Counted from the first letter of the stretch, positions 36,869 to 45,973 are shown. The stretch: DNA of 64,000 nucleotides from Paenibacillus polymyxa (GCF_001719045.1 NZ_CP015423.1:558001-622000); one strand, 5' to 3'. The notes: generated from the sequence alone by a model not told the origin. Program-made: numbers and translations.

Positions 36869-37003
36869 AAAAAAAGACCATTTACCCGGATTCCTAAAAT
36901 CCTGGCAAAGGTCTCGCTTACAACATTACGTTGCCAATAAAGCCGGGGATTAAAAATCCCGTAATGACGACTTTACTCGTTGAGCTACTCCCCTTTGGGA
37001 ACT
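36869..37003 (-). promoter_or_regulatory. yybP-ykoY Mn2+ riboswitch with terminator
   Basis: On the minus strand the aptamer starts CAAAGGGGAGTAGC (36984-36997 region) and closes with GCGAGACCTTTGCC (complement of 36904-36917), the two conserved strands of the yybP-ykoY motif; CAAAGG/CCTTTG is the P1 stem. The closing strand AGACCTTTGCC can instead pair with GGGTAAATGGTCT followed by T7 (36869-36887), a mutually exclusive terminator. Mn2+ binding should stabilise P1 and switch the TerC gene on. Confidence 0.93.
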
Positions 37004-37104
37004 ATTCTGTTAGTGGCAGTATAGCACACATTATTGGGAATGTGAACCCTATTTTTTTCTGTATAAGCGATAAGCCGAACAGGGATATTGAAAGAGGTAT
37101 GTAA

Positions 37105-37722
37105 ATGAAAAAATGGCTACTCGTCACGGCTTATGTTTCGCTGCTTTGCATCGCGTTTATCTACAGATATGATTGGCTCGCCTGGGCGGACAAGCAGACC
37201 TCCTTTCCAGTTCTGCTACTACTCGCATTTTTATTCGCGCTAATTCCGTTTGTGCCTTACAAGCTGATTATCGCCTCCATTGCTTATGCCGCAGGCCCCT
37301 GGCAAGGTGCTCTGATCTGCTGGCTTGGCACTACATTGGCTGCGTTGGTCGTTTTCACTGCAGTACGTACCCTGTTCCGTGACAAAGGACGTGCCTATTT
37401 GAAGCGGGTTCCCGCATTGGAGCGCTTCAATCGAGTCATGGAGAGGGAACCTTTTGCTGCTGTTCTGCTGGCTCGCCTGATTCCAGTCATCCCCCAAGCA
37501 GCGGTAAATGTATACGCTGGAGTAGCAGGGTTTCCGTTCTGGAGCTTTATCCTAGGTACAGCTATTGGCAAGCTTCCCGCAATTGCGGTGTATGCTTATG
37601 CTGGCGGCACCTTTGCAGAACACCCAATCACCGGTTTGCTCATTTTGGTGCTATATACTGCACTGGTGGGCGGCGCCTTTATACTCTACCGAAAAAGGCT
37701 TCAACGCGCCAACAGAACATAA
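37105..37722 (+). CDS. TVP38/TMEM64-family (DedA-like) membrane protein
   Basis: 205 residues with about five hydrophobic segments. The SNARE-associated/DedA domain is marked by FALIPFVPYKLIIASIAYAAGPWQGALICWLGTTLAA and FAAVLLARLIPVIPQAAVNVYAG, including the re-entrant-loop proline motifs. Members are proposed lipid scramblases or flippase-like proteins; the substrate is unknown. The ATG at 37105 has GAAAGAGG. It is divergent from the TerC gene's riboswitch region. Confidence 0.9.
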   Translation: MKKWLLVTAYVSLLCIAFIYRYDWLAWADKQTSFPVLLLLAFLFALIPFVPYKLIIASIAYAAGPWQGALICWLGTTLAALVVFTAVRTLFRDKGRAYLKRVPALERFNRVMEREPFAAVLLARLIPVIPQAAVNVYAGVAGFPFWSFILGTAIGKLPAIAVYAYAGGTFAEHPITGLLILVLYTALVGGAFILYRKRLQRANRT

Positions 37723-37813
37723 TGCGATGAGTTTGCCACCGTCTCTGTAGGAAGTTTCATTGCGATTTTTAGGACATAGCCATTTACACTACGGATTGGT
37801 TTCTGACCTTTCG

Positions 37814-37842
37814 TTGGATTTTGCAAAAATCTCGTATATAAT
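37814..37842 (+). promoter_or_regulatory. Sigma-A promoter of msrAB
   Basis: TTGGAT (37814-37819) and a perfect TATAAT (37837-37842) with 17 bp spacing, about 60 nt upstream of the msrAB start. Confidence 0.75.
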
Positions 37843-37901
37843 TTAATTATAAGCTATTTAAATAACAACTAATTAAACATTCTCAGATTGGAGTGACAAA
37901 T

Positions 37902-38873
37902 ATGAGCACCAACAATCCACACACGGTAGAAAAAGCAACTTTTGCAGGTGGCTGCTTCTGGTGCATGGTTTCCCCTTTTGAGGAATTACCCGGTATTTTG
38001 AAGGTTAGATCTGGATACACAGGGGGACATACCGAAAATCCTACCTATGAAGAGGTGTGTTCTGAAACAACGGGACATGTGGAAGCCGTACAGATTACAT
38101 TTGATCCACAAGTATTCCCGTATGAAAAACTGTTGGAGCTCTTCTGGCAGCAGATTGATCCGACGGATGAAGGTGGACAGTTTCACGATAGAGGTTCATC
38201 CTACCAAACGGCTATTTTCTATGATAATGAAGAGCAGCGAATCAAGGCAGAAGCTTCTAAAGAAGTTTTGACTCAAAGTGGCCGCTTCGACAAGCCGATT
38301 GCTACACCGATTCTGCCTGCGGCCACTTTTTATGAAGCAGAAGAATATCATCAGGACTATCATAAGAAGAACCCCGCTCATTACAAACGCTACCGCAAAG
38401 GTTCGGGACGTGAAGATTTTATCGAGCAAAATTGGTCCGGCAAGATTGATAAATCCGATCTTAAAGATCGGCTGACGCCTATTCAATACGAAGTAACACA
38501 AAAAAACGCGACCGAGCGCCCTTTTCAAAATGAGTTTTGGGATCATGAGGGTGAAGGCATTTACGTGGATATCGTATCAGGAGAGCCCTTGTTCAGTTCA
38601 TTGGACAAATATGATGCAGGTTGCGGTTGGCCCAGCTTTACCCGTCCGCTGCGCAGCTACAATGTCAAAGAAAAAACCGATCTCAGCCATTTTATGATCC
38701 GTACCGAGGTGCGAAGTCGTGAAGCTGACTCTCATTTAGGGCATGTATTCGATGATGGTCCAGGTCCAGATGGTTTGCGTTATTGCATCAATTCTGCCGC
38801 GCTCCGCTTTGTGCCTCAAGAAGATTTGGAGCGTGAAGGATACGGAGCATATAAGTCATTATTTGAAAAGTAA
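37902..38873 (+). CDS. msrAB: Fused peptide methionine sulfoxide reductase MsrA-MsrB
   Basis: 323 residues. The MsrA domain (1-170) has the catalytic Cys in [18 protein letters not shown] near residue 18 and reduces Met-S-oxide; the MsrB domain (about 185-320) has DAGCGWPSF and the nucleophile Cys in [11 protein letters not shown] and reduces Met-R-oxide. The Zn-binding CxxC pair seen in many MsrB is absent: the segment reads [15 protein letters not shown], so it is the zinc-free type. The start is ATG at 37902 with TTGGAG 8 nt upstream; an upstream in-frame GTG overlaps that site. Fusion of A and B is common in Firmicutes. Confidence 0.96.
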   Translation: MSTNNPHTVEKATFAGGCFWCMVSPFEELPGILKVRSGYTGGHTENPTYEEVCSETTGHVEAVQITFDPQVFPYEKLLELFWQQIDPTDEGGQFHDRGSSYQTAIFYDNEEQRIKAEASKEVLTQSGRFDKPIATPILPAATFYEAEEYHQDYHKKNPAHYKRYRKGSGREDFIEQNWSGKIDKSDLKDRLTPIQYEVTQKNATERPFQNEFWDHEGEGIYVDIVSGEPLFSSLDKYDAGCGWPSFTRPLRSYNVKEKTDLSHFMIRTEVRSREADSHLGHVFDDGPGPDGLRYCINSAALRFVPQEDLEREGYGAYKSLFEK

Positions 38874-38892
38874 GTAGCCATAGAATCATTGG

Positions 38893-38941
38893 GGCTGTCC
38901 CGCGATCTATCTTTAATAGATGATCACAGGCCAGCCTTTTT
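38893..38941 (+). terminator. Terminator after msrAB
   Basis: GGCTG...CAGCC close a long imperfect stem with GATC/GATC and CTAT/ATAG inside, followed by T5. Confidence 0.7.
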
Positions 38942-38977
38942 GGGATATGGCCGCATATCATTACGTAGGCTAGCAAT

Positions 38978-39781
38978 TTAACTCATTACCCATCCAAGCC
39001 AAATGGCTAGCGGTACTAACAATAGCTGAGCTAATAAAGTACCTGCCAAACGCGAGATGATCATCCAACCGTACATGCTGTTCATCCGAGTTAAGGGTAG
39101 CTCCCCTCGTAGCGTTTTCTCCGACAGAACCGCCAATCTTGGATCAATTAACAAGGTCAGTAATACCGTTGCGACGCCATTGATTAGACCTGACGACATT
39201 GACATGGCTGTACCTTGAGCAGGCCACAGGAATGATGCATATAAAGCAGATACTACTCCAGTTGTATAAATGGCAGTAACAGCTATATTCAGAATAATTA
39301 GACGCTTGGGTATCGCTCCGCCAATCAGTGAGGTTAGCATGGACCAGGTAGGGCGCTTTATGTAGTAGCCTGCATGCTTCCAGCGACTTCGCAGCATTAA
39401 ATGACGCACCAAAGCCGGAATAGATCCGGTATGCTCCAAATGCACAATCCATCTGGCTGACATGCGTACCACTGTTGGATACAGTAAAATAGCAAGCATG
39501 GTTCCAACGGTTGCTGCCAGCAGTACCGCATGCATATATAGTTCCAGTCTAATATCCGTTACGCCCACTTGTGCTGCAGCTTTAGCCTGATCGACCATCC
39601 CTCCGAGTAAAGGCCCCTGCGCCATGTTAGAGGTGCGTGAAACCAACAGCAGCATTCCCGCAACGGTTAACGCCAATCCAATCCGACGCGCTCGCAAACC
39701 ACCAAGCCGGAGAGCATAGGACAAGCTATCTGTAGTATGAATGATGATAGTCAGCAAAAAAACAAAACCCCAGGCAAGCAA
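38978..39781 (-). CDS. amj: Lipid II flippase Amj (DUF2837)
   Basis: About 267 residues with around six hydrophobic segments. The family start (WGFVFLLTIIIHTTDSLSYALRLGG) and VSRTSNMAQGPLLGGMVD are typical of Amj, the alternative lipid II flippase that backs up MurJ in B. subtilis. The start is TTG at 39781, with AAAGGAG 8 nt upstream; the longer frame to 39841 would include a TATAAT at 39816-39821, which is better read as its -10 box. In B. subtilis amj is sigma-M controlled; no clear sigma-M motif is seen. Confidence 0.9.
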   Translation of the reverse strand: MLAWGFVFLLTIIIHTTDSLSYALRLGGLRARRIGLALTVAGMLLLVSRTSNMAQGPLLGGMVDQAKAAAQVGVTDIRLELYMHAVLLAATVGTMLAILLYPTVVRMSARWIVHLEHTGSIPALVRHLMLRSRWKHAGYYIKRPTWSMLTSLIGGAIPKRLIILNIAVTAIYTTGVVSALYASFLWPAQGTAMSMSSGLINGVATVLLTLLIDPRLAVLSEKTLRGELPLTRMNSMYGWMIISRLAGTLLAQLLLVPLAIWLGWVMS

Positions 39782-39932
39782 ATGCTTCACTCCTTTTCCT
39801 CGTATTCTGCACACCATTATACGCTTTTTTTCAAGATACATTTTACAATATATTCATTTCTTTGATTTCCGTTTGTTTAAGCTGACAACGGGTAATACAT
39901 AATACATCATCTGCTATAAGGAGTGTGCAACT

Positions 39933-40382
39933 ATGCCTTGGAACAAACATGATTACCCTCCATCCATGAAAAACCTGGAACCTCGGGTGCGAGAAAAAGC
40001 CGTTGATATTGCTAACGCTCTACTCCGTGACGGCTATGAAGAAGGACGCTCGATTGCGATTGCCACTTCCCAAGCCGAGGAATGGAACGATAATCATCCT
40101 GCCGAGCAAGATGAGAAACCTAAAAAACATGAAAAACAGCATTCAAGCGAAAATGTACACGACCATCCTTCCGCTTCTTCCGATGAGAAGGAACCCATTC
40201 ATGTGGTGCCGTACGAGGATCGCTGGGCAATCAAAGAAGAGGGATACAACCAGCCCATTTCAACCTTTAAACACAAAAACGAGGCGATTGATGAGGCTCA
40301 AAGTTTTGTAGAACGCCAACAGATTTCTGCAATTATTCATGACCGGGATGGACGCATCCATTCTACTTTAAAGCCTTCCTGA
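39933..40382 (+). CDS. YdaT-like protein with DUF2188 domain
   Basis: 149 residues. The N-terminal 50 residues (PWNKHDYPPSMKNLEPRVRE, then AVDIANALLRDGYEEGRSIAIA) match the YdaT pattern; an acidic and His-rich linker follows, then a DUF2188 domain (VVPYEDRWAIKEEGYNQPIS ... SAIIHDRDGRIHST) from about 90. YdaT-like proteins are general-stress proteins in B. subtilis; function unknown. ATG at 39933 with AAGGAG. It is divergent from amj. Confidence 0.85.
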   Translation: MPWNKHDYPPSMKNLEPRVREKAVDIANALLRDGYEEGRSIAIATSQAEEWNDNHPAEQDEKPKKHEKQHSSENVHDHPSASSDEKEPIHVVPYEDRWAIKEEGYNQPISTFKHKNEAIDEAQSFVERQQISAIIHDRDGRIHSTLKPS

Positions 40383-40400
40383 TAGAAGCTGAATACAGCG

Positions 40401-40447
40401 AAAGGGTGTTACGAAAGAAGATTTCTCTCCTGACGTAACACCCTTTC
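40401..40447. terminator. Bidirectional terminator
   Basis: AAAGGGTGTTACG (40401-40413) and CGTAACACCCTTT (40434-40446) are perfectly complementary with a 20-nt loop. It lies between convergent ydaT-like and yitT-like genes. Confidence 0.85.
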
Positions 40448-40448
40448 C

Positions 40449-41153
40449 TTATTGACGAAGGCTGTGGACGACCGGCACTGTTTTGGCAACTACCTTTTTA
40501 GCAGGAATAGCCGCTGGCAGTACCTTTTTCACAGGTCGGTGCAGTTGGAACGTGGTCGTCCATGTAATTATTTTTCCGGCAAGCCACACAGCCAGTATTG
40601 TAAACATTGTTTCCTTCATAGGCAGATACAACAGTGATAATCCTAATACGATGATGTCACTGACAATAAACACGTTGCCGATTTTCCACCCGCGCCACTC
40701 ACTGATCAGCAGAGATAAGATATCATCGCCCCCGGTTGCTCCACCGAAACGCAATACGATTCCGGCTCCCAAACCTGTAAGCACCCCACAAAGTAGAGCA
40801 GCTATCAGCAGATTTCCATGTAGATCTATAACCAGAGTCGAATACTTCTCAAATCCTGCATAAAACAGTGAAAAAGCGACGGCTCCGATTAACGCAAGCA
40901 GCATAAATCTTCTGCCCTTCAGTACCCATGCCAGCAATATGACGGGAATATCAAGCAGCAACATACTCCATGCTGGAGATATGCCAAACGCGTAATGTCC
41001 CAGCAGGGCCAAGCCTGCAAATCCGCCTTCTGACAAATGATTTTGAGCATTAATGTGATAGTACGTAAAAGCTAAAATGCATGTTCCGAGCAACATGACA
41101 GCAATCTGTCTCAATGCTCCATTGTTCACGATAGATTCGTAAGTTTTCCTCAT
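40449..41153 (-). CDS. YitT-family membrane protein (short form)
   Basis: About 234 residues. YitT/DUF161 domain with five to six hydrophobic segments; motifs are NHLSEGGFAGLALLGHYAF, GLGAGIVLRFGGATGGDDILSLLI and WKIGNVFIVSDIIVLGLSLLYL. It lacks the C-terminal cytoplasmic DUF2179 domain found in many YitT proteins, ending after KKVLPAAIPAKKVVAK. Function unknown. The start is ATG at 41153 with GAGGGAG; an in-frame extension to 41198 falls within the hairpin-rich leader. Confidence 0.88.
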   Translation of the reverse strand: MRKTYESIVNNGALRQIAVMLLGTCILAFTYYHINAQNHLSEGGFAGLALLGHYAFGISPAWSMLLLDIPVILLAWVLKGRRFMLLALIGAVAFSLFYAGFEKYSTLVIDLHGNLLIAALLCGVLTGLGAGIVLRFGGATGGDDILSLLISEWRGWKIGNVFIVSDIIVLGLSLLYLPMKETMFTILAVWLAGKIITWTTTFQLHRPVKKVLPAAIPAKKVVAKTVPVVHSLRQ

Positions 41154-41450
41154 ACAGGCTCCCTCGGTTTCTCGTAAGTTTGATGTGGATGAACCCACTC
41201 TTACGGAAGCTACCGGATAAGATGTGCCTGGAGGACTTGGTCCTTCGCATGTACAATCCCCTCTTCCGCAGAGTTGGCTTTCGCAACTTGACGTTACTCC
41301 GCGGAAAAGCTAAGTATAAGACAGATCAAATCGTTTCCAAATCGTCCTTTGGGGAAGTATCCTTCGGGGACACATGGTATCCTGATCCTTTCTTTTGTGG
41401 AATAAAACTCCGACATTTCTGTGGTGCATATAATTCTATAATTTATTATA
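41154..41450 (-). promoter_or_regulatory. Promoter and about 285-nt hairpin-rich leader of the yitT-like gene (unrecognised RNA)
   Basis: A perfect TATAAT is on the minus strand at 41445-41450, so transcription should start near 41438. The untranslated leader then contains several stems: CCGCGGAGT with ACTCTGCGG (41296-41304/41266-41274, competing inner GTTG/CAAC), GGAC/GTCC (41233-41243), and CGTAAG/CTTACG enclosing GTGG/CCAC (41173-41205) just before the ribosome site. No known riboswitch core was recognised: not T-box, M-box, ydaO, lysine, SAM, glycine or ykkC by motif. The rest of the gap to 41613 is AT-rich without features. Confidence 0.55.
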
Positions 41451-41613
41451 CCACACCTTGTCACCTGCTAAACAGCTTGCTTTTTTGCTGCACCATATTT
41501 TATTTTATGTGTGAGCATGCTTTATTGTATGTGCGAATTAACGTATTATACCGAAGGTTTGGCGAATGTACATTTAATATAGCCCAAAGCGTATTTTATT
41601 TCTGTTTAGATTA

Positions 41614-42504
41614 TTATCCACTTAATTTGGCGGTTCTACGCTGGTTGGCCATAAACACCCCTCCAAGTATAAGGACCAGCCCGGTCAGAACGTTCCAGCC
41701 AATATGTTCATTCAGGAGCAAAAAGCCCCATACGATGGCACTTACTGGTACAAAATACGTCACCGAAGAAGCAAATTCCGCACTCCCCCGCAAAATCATG
41801 TAGTTGAACAAAATATATGCTACTCCTGATCCTAAAACTCCCAGCCCTATAAGGGAACCCAATACACCTGGATCAGAAACAATCGACAAATCAGGTCTCT
41901 CCACAATTGCCATCATAATACCACCCCCTACCGCCGCACCAAACAGTGTCGCAAAGGTAGCCTGATACATGGAAAGATTGGAGAGAAAACGTTTGGAGAG
42001 CTGTGTTCCAAATCCATAGCAGAGAGTCGCAAGCAGCATACACCCAAAACCCACAGGATCAACAGAAATAATAGATGCAGGATTAATACCCAATAAAATA
42101 ATAATTCCTACAAAAGCGAGCCCCATTCCTAACCACTGCATCCGATGAAAAATAGCCCCGAAAAAAACAAGCCCCACCAACATGGTCCATATTGGCGTGG
42201 TGGCATTCAATACAGAAGCCATACTGCTAGCTATTTTGGTCTCGCTAAAACCGATCAATGTCCATGGCAAAACCATGTTGACCAAAGCTACCAGAGTAAC
42301 CGATTTCCACGGAATGCTTTTAATTTTAAACGGCCTGCGCATAAGTAGCATTAATAAGACGATAAAAATAAGTCCAAAGCTGGATCTAAGAAATACAATA
42401 GTCCACGGTCCTACTTGATGTAGCAACAACACCTTGATAAACATAAACGAACCGCCCCAAATGAGGCTCAACAATAATAAAGCTGCATATAACGAACGTG
42501 ACAA
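41614..42504 (-). CDS. EamA/DMT-family transporter
   Basis: About 296 residues with ten hydrophobic segments in two EamA repeats (LLLSLIWGGSFMFIKVLL and LLATLCYGFGTQLSKRFL at the starts of each). Drug/metabolite transporter superfamily; substrate unknown. The start is TTG at 42504: AAGAAGG lies 9 nt upstream. A longer frame to 42597 adds a basic stretch without support. It ends close to the yitT leader promoter. The 302-nt gap to the divergent gene at 42807 contains the SOS-type box and no other feature. Confidence 0.9.
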   Translation of the reverse strand: MSRSLYAALLLLSLIWGGSFMFIKVLLLHQVGPWTIVFLRSSFGLIFIVLLMLLMRRPFKIKSIPWKSVTLVALVNMVLPWTLIGFSETKIASSMASVLNATTPIWTMLVGLVFFGAIFHRMQWLGMGLAFVGIIILLGINPASIISVDPVGFGCMLLATLCYGFGTQLSKRFLSNLSMYQATFATLFGAAVGGGIMMAIVERPDLSIVSDPGVLGSLIGLGVLGSGVAYILFNYMILRGSAEFASSVTYFVPVSAIVWGFLLLNEHIGWNVLTGLVLILGGVFMANQRRTAKLSG

Positions 42505-42745
42505 TATGTATACCTTCTTTCTCCACTTTCTTAAGTTAAATAGTAGAGGCTGACCGCAGTCAGAACGATCTCCTCTTTTATGTAAGTTTTTATCCATTAG
42601 CTTAACATAAACTCTGTTTGACTGTCATTGGCGATAAACTCAAGAATTCTTTACACAATGGTACATGGGTATCGCTCTCTACCACTTTTCCAATAATTGA
42701 GGATTGCTTTTGCCTTGGAAAAATCCCTATGATGAGGTATAAACA

Positions 42746-42765
42746 GAACATACGTTCTATATAAT
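42746..42765 (+). promoter_or_regulatory. LexA/DinR-type SOS box with -10 element
   Basis: GAACATACGTTC at 42746-42757 fits the Bacillus LexA core GAAC-RNRY-GTTC at every position; TATAAT follows at 42760-42765. LexA bound here would occupy the promoter spacer. The first gene downstream begins at 42807. Confidence 0.75.
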
Positions 42766-42806
42766 GATTATATATTGTATTCTTACTCGGAGTAAAGGAG
42801 ATTTTT

Positions 42807-43208
42807 ATGCCAAGCCAAAAGACACTGAACCACAAGAATAAAGCTCCTTTGCCTTCTGAAGAAGACGCAGGGCTAGTCAAGATCTGTGTACTTCTAACTC
42901 TTGTGCTGGATGTGCTGGAACGAGACATTCGTATTATACATACCTCCCCTCTAAAAATGCCTGATTTGTATGTTCGTAGCCTGACTGGAGTACAACAGCG
43001 TGTAGCTGTTCAATTAGCAGAGACAAAGGCGCGAATGAAAACACTAGGGGTTAAAATATACAGCGAAATCCGAAATCATGAAGGCGTAGAGGTTTTGTAT
43101 ATATGCCGCGGCTATCAAAGACGATTTTTCATGCTTTCATCCTTTGCCCGCAGCGAGGTCCGGCGGAAACTGGGACACTATCTAGGAATTGATCCGACGC
43201 AAGATTAA
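42807..43208 (+). CDS. Hypothetical protein, candidate SOS-regulated
   Basis: 133 residues, no family recognised. The first 20 residues are polar; then VKICVLLTLVLDVLERDIRII forms a hydrophobic helix, and the rest is basic (AVQLAETKARMKTLGVKIYS, EVLYICRGYQRRFFMLSSFA, EVRRKLGHYLGI). Composition suggests a small alpha/beta or helical nucleic-acid-associated protein, but this is speculative. The ATG at 42807 has an ideal AAAGGAG site. A LexA-type box covers its -10 region. It precedes the germination operon by 118 bp without clear link to it. Confidence 0.75.
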   Translation: MPSQKTLNHKNKAPLPSEEDAGLVKICVLLTLVLDVLERDIRIIHTSPLKMPDLYVRSLTGVQQRVAVQLAETKARMKTLGVKIYSEIRNHEGVEVLYICRGYQRRFFMLSSFARSEVRRKLGHYLGIDPTQD

Positions 43209-43326
43209 GCCCCCTTGTAATCTAGTCTCTAGTTCTTGCACGATTAAATTTCATTCCTTGCAAAATAACCAACCCATTTCCCATTTTCAACCTAAATTCT
43301 AGTATAAAACTATTGCATTACGCGAA

Positions 43327-44889
43327 GTGAAGGTGATTCAAGAATGGATAAGTCACCAGATCATGGATAAATTCAATCCATATGGCACACATTATGCCTA
43401 TCTCATCCAAAAAAGGAGGGCTCTCTTGGCTGGACATGACGCAGCTTCCGTTGAATTAAACAGAAATGTTTCCTTTATTGAGCAAGCCCTTTTTTATACG
43501 GATGATTTAAAAAAACAGGCAATTTCCGTTGACGGCAAAGACGGTATGCTGCTCTATATTGATTCGCTCGTAGATCAGGAGATGATTCAAACTCATATCC
43601 TGAGTGCCTTATATGAGAAAATCGATGCAGTCTCTCATCAAATGTTCACCACCTTAAGCAGTCAAAAAGACACCGACCTTCAAAATGCTGCTGACTCACT
43701 TATTCAGGGATATTGCATTTTTATGATAAATGGGGCGGAAGAATTTTTTATCCTTTCTTCCGAAAAGACATATACTCGCAGTACGGACGAACCAGAAAAC
43801 GAAGGGGTTATTCGCGGACCGCACAATGGATTCATTGAGCAGTTATCCATCAATCTGAATCTGATTCGCAAACAAATTGTCACACCGTCGCTGGTTGTAC
43901 GCTACTTCTATGTGGGATCTAAAACCCGGACTAAAATCGCTATTGTCTATGTTCAAGACTTGGCTAATCCTGAGCTAGTGGAAGCAGTGAAAACGAGAAT
44001 TAAAGCGATCTCCTCCGATATGGTGCTCCCCCCCGGTTTTATTCAAGAGTTTATTGAGGACAACCCTTTTTCCCTCTTCCCTCAACAGCTCAGCACGGAA
44101 CGACCGGATCGTGTGACCGCCAATCTAATGGAGGGACGGATAGCGATTTTGGCTGAAGGTAGCCCTACTGCTCTAATAGCTCCCGTCTCTTTTTTTGCAT
44201 TTTACCAAAGTCCAGATGATTATCACGGCCGTTGGATTATTAGTTCATTTCTAAGAACGATTCGAATGATGAGCTTTTTGATCGCTTTTACGCTGCCTGC
44301 TATTTACATTGCGACAATTGCTTTTCATCCAGCTATTTTGCCACTAGAGTTGGCGCATACCATTAAAAAATCACTGGAAAATGTTCCATTCCCAGCGATT
44401 GTGGAGGCTATGCTGCTTGAATTGATCTTTGAGGTGCTACGAGAAGCCGGGGTCCGTCTACCCAGTCGGGTTGGCCAAACTATTGGAATCGTTGGTGGTC
44501 TCGTCATCGGAGATGCTATCGTTCGGGCTGGTCTCGTGTCGTATACGATGATCATCGTCGTCTCGTTAACAGCCATTTCTTCTTTTTTAGTGCCTTCTCA
44601 TGAAATGAGCTCAGCGGTTCGTATCCTTCGTTTTCCGATGATGATTGCTGCAGCCTTGTTTGGATACATTGGCATTGCTTTCGGTTTGCTTTTTCTTACT
44701 ATCCACCTTTGCAAGCTGGAGACCTTTGGTACGCCCTACTTTGCTCCTCTTGCACCATTCCGGCTCGGTGATATGAAAGATGTTTTTATCCGCTTTCCAA
44801 TTTGGACATTTCATCAGCGACCATATGATTCTCAAGCCCAAAAATTGAAGCAGCAGAACGACTCTAGGAGCTGGAAACGACGTGAATAA
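43327..44889 (+). CDS. gerKA: Spore germination protein, GerA/GerKA subunit
   Basis: A-subunit of a GerA-type nutrient germinant receptor in the inner spore membrane, 520 residues. The hydrophilic N-domain (to about 280) contains GHDAASVELNRNVSF and a RYFYVGSKTRTKIAIVYVQDLANPELV block; the GerA membrane domain then has LMEGRIAILAEGSPTALIAP and VGQTIGIVGGLVIGDAIVRA. The start is uncertain: GTG at 43327 or GTG at 43333; no strong ribosome site is visible. It overlaps gerKB by 8 bp. The gene symbol is by family; the germinant is unknown. Confidence 0.9.
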   Translation: MKVIQEWISHQIMDKFNPYGTHYAYLIQKRRALLAGHDAASVELNRNVSFIEQALFYTDDLKKQAISVDGKDGMLLYIDSLVDQEMIQTHILSALYEKIDAVSHQMFTTLSSQKDTDLQNAADSLIQGYCIFMINGAEEFFILSSEKTYTRSTDEPENEGVIRGPHNGFIEQLSINLNLIRKQIVTPSLVVRYFYVGSKTRTKIAIVYVQDLANPELVEAVKTRIKAISSDMVLPPGFIQEFIEDNPFSLFPQQLSTERPDRVTANLMEGRIAILAEGSPTALIAPVSFFAFYQSPDDYHGRWIISSFLRTIRMMSFLIAFTLPAIYIATIAFHPAILPLELAHTIKKSLENVPFPAIVEAMLLELIFEVLREAGVRLPSRVGQTIGIVGGLVIGDAIVRAGLVSYTMIIVVSLTAISSFLVPSHEMSSAVRILRFPMMIAAALFGYIGIAFGLLFLTIHLCKLETFGTPYFAPLAPFRLGDMKDVFIRFPIWTFHQRPYDSQAQKLKQQNDSRSWKRRE

Positions 44890-45973
44890 AGAAAGTACCA
44901 TTGCATCGGGTCAACTTTTTTTTCTCATCATTAAGTTTGAGATTGGCGTAGACATTTTGTCACTTCCCTATCAGATGCACCTTTCAGCTAAAGGAGGGGG
45001 TTGGATATCTGTCATTATTGGCGGCCTTTTGATTCAACTCATTATTTTGATGTGCTGGCTTCTGCTAAGACGTTTTCCCTCCTCTTCGATTTATCAAATA
45101 TTAACCCAAATTACTGGTTGCTGGATTGGAAAAGCATTGACTGTGGCTTACATCGCTTACTATCTGCTTATGGGTACCTCCGTTCTTGTGAACGCATACG
45201 ACGTCATCAATCGCTGGATGCTGCAATATACTCCCCGTTGGGCTATACTTGCACTGTTTTTGTTCAGTAGCATATATCTGGTTCGCGAAAATTTAAGAAC
45301 AATTGCTCGAGTGCTTGTTTTAATTTCATTTCTGATTTTTCCCATGATGCTGTTAATTAGCTATGGTATAAAGCAGTCCAACCCGCTTTATCTGCTACCT
45401 CTGACTGAGGCGGGATGGCCCCGTATTATTGTCGGTTCAAAAGAAACGCTCCTAGCGATGTTTGGTTTTGAGTTCATTCTTGTCGTCTTTCCCATGGTTG
45501 AGGGCAAAAGTATAGGCAAGCTCAAGTCAATTTTGGCAGCTAACGCGATCGTGGTACTATTGTATTGTTTTACTGTATTTACCTGTACAACCGCATTCAG
45601 CCCCCAACAGCTTGAATTAATGCCGGAGCCAGTCATTTATTTGCTCAGATCCATTCCACTGGGAACGATGGATCGGGTCGATTTTATTTTTCTGCCGATT
45701 TGGCTCATTTCGATCTTTGGTGCTATAAGTGGTTATTATTATGCGGCGTCTTACGGAATAAGCTATCTATTCAAGCAAAAGAGTCACAAAAAGGCGGTTC
45801 CCTTTGTTGTGCTCGCCTCATGTTGTATTGCCTATTTGCCTCAACGAAGAGAAGATTTCGAGCTTATTGGTTCCATAGCTAATAACTCTGCTTATCTTTT
45901 CCTAATTGTGTTCCCTTTTCTGCTGCTGATCCTATCGTATCTCTTCAAAAAAAAGGAGGGACCTGAAACATGA
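44882..45973 (+). CDS. gerKB: Spore germination protein, GerB/GerKB subunit
   Basis: B-subunit of the germinant receptor, an APC-type permease homologue of 363 residues with about ten hydrophobic segments. Start region QLFFLIIKFEIGVDILSLPY, then the loop NAYDVINRWMLQYTPRWA and YLLPLTEAGWPRIIVGSKET. Proteins of this family bind germinant amino acids or sugars in the permease-like pocket. The start is GTG at 44882 with TAGGAG upstream inside gerKA. It overlaps gerKC by 4 bp. Confidence 0.92.
   Translation: MNKESTIASGQLFFLIIKFEIGVDILSLPYQMHLSAKGGGWISVIIGGLLIQLIILMCWLLLRRFPSSSIYQILTQITGCWIGKALTVAYIAYYLLMGTSVLVNAYDVINRWMLQYTPRWAILALFLFSSIYLVRENLRTIARVLVLISFLIFPMMLLISYGIKQSNPLYLLPLTEAGWPRIIVGSKETLLAMFGFEFILVVFPMVEGKSIGKLKSILAANAIVVLLYCFTVFTCTTAFSPQQLELMPEPVIYLLRSIPLGTMDRVDFIFLPIWLISIFGAISGYYYAASYGISYLFKQKSHKKAVPFVVLASCCIAYLPQRREDFELIGSIANNSAYLFLIVFPFLLLILSYLFKKKEGPET

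Noticed and set aside
41180..41803. 207-codon plus-strand frame over the yitT leader and the end of the EamA gene
   Set aside because: Crosses a structured leader and an opposing gene; no motif or ribosome site. The region reads better as a minus-strand leader.
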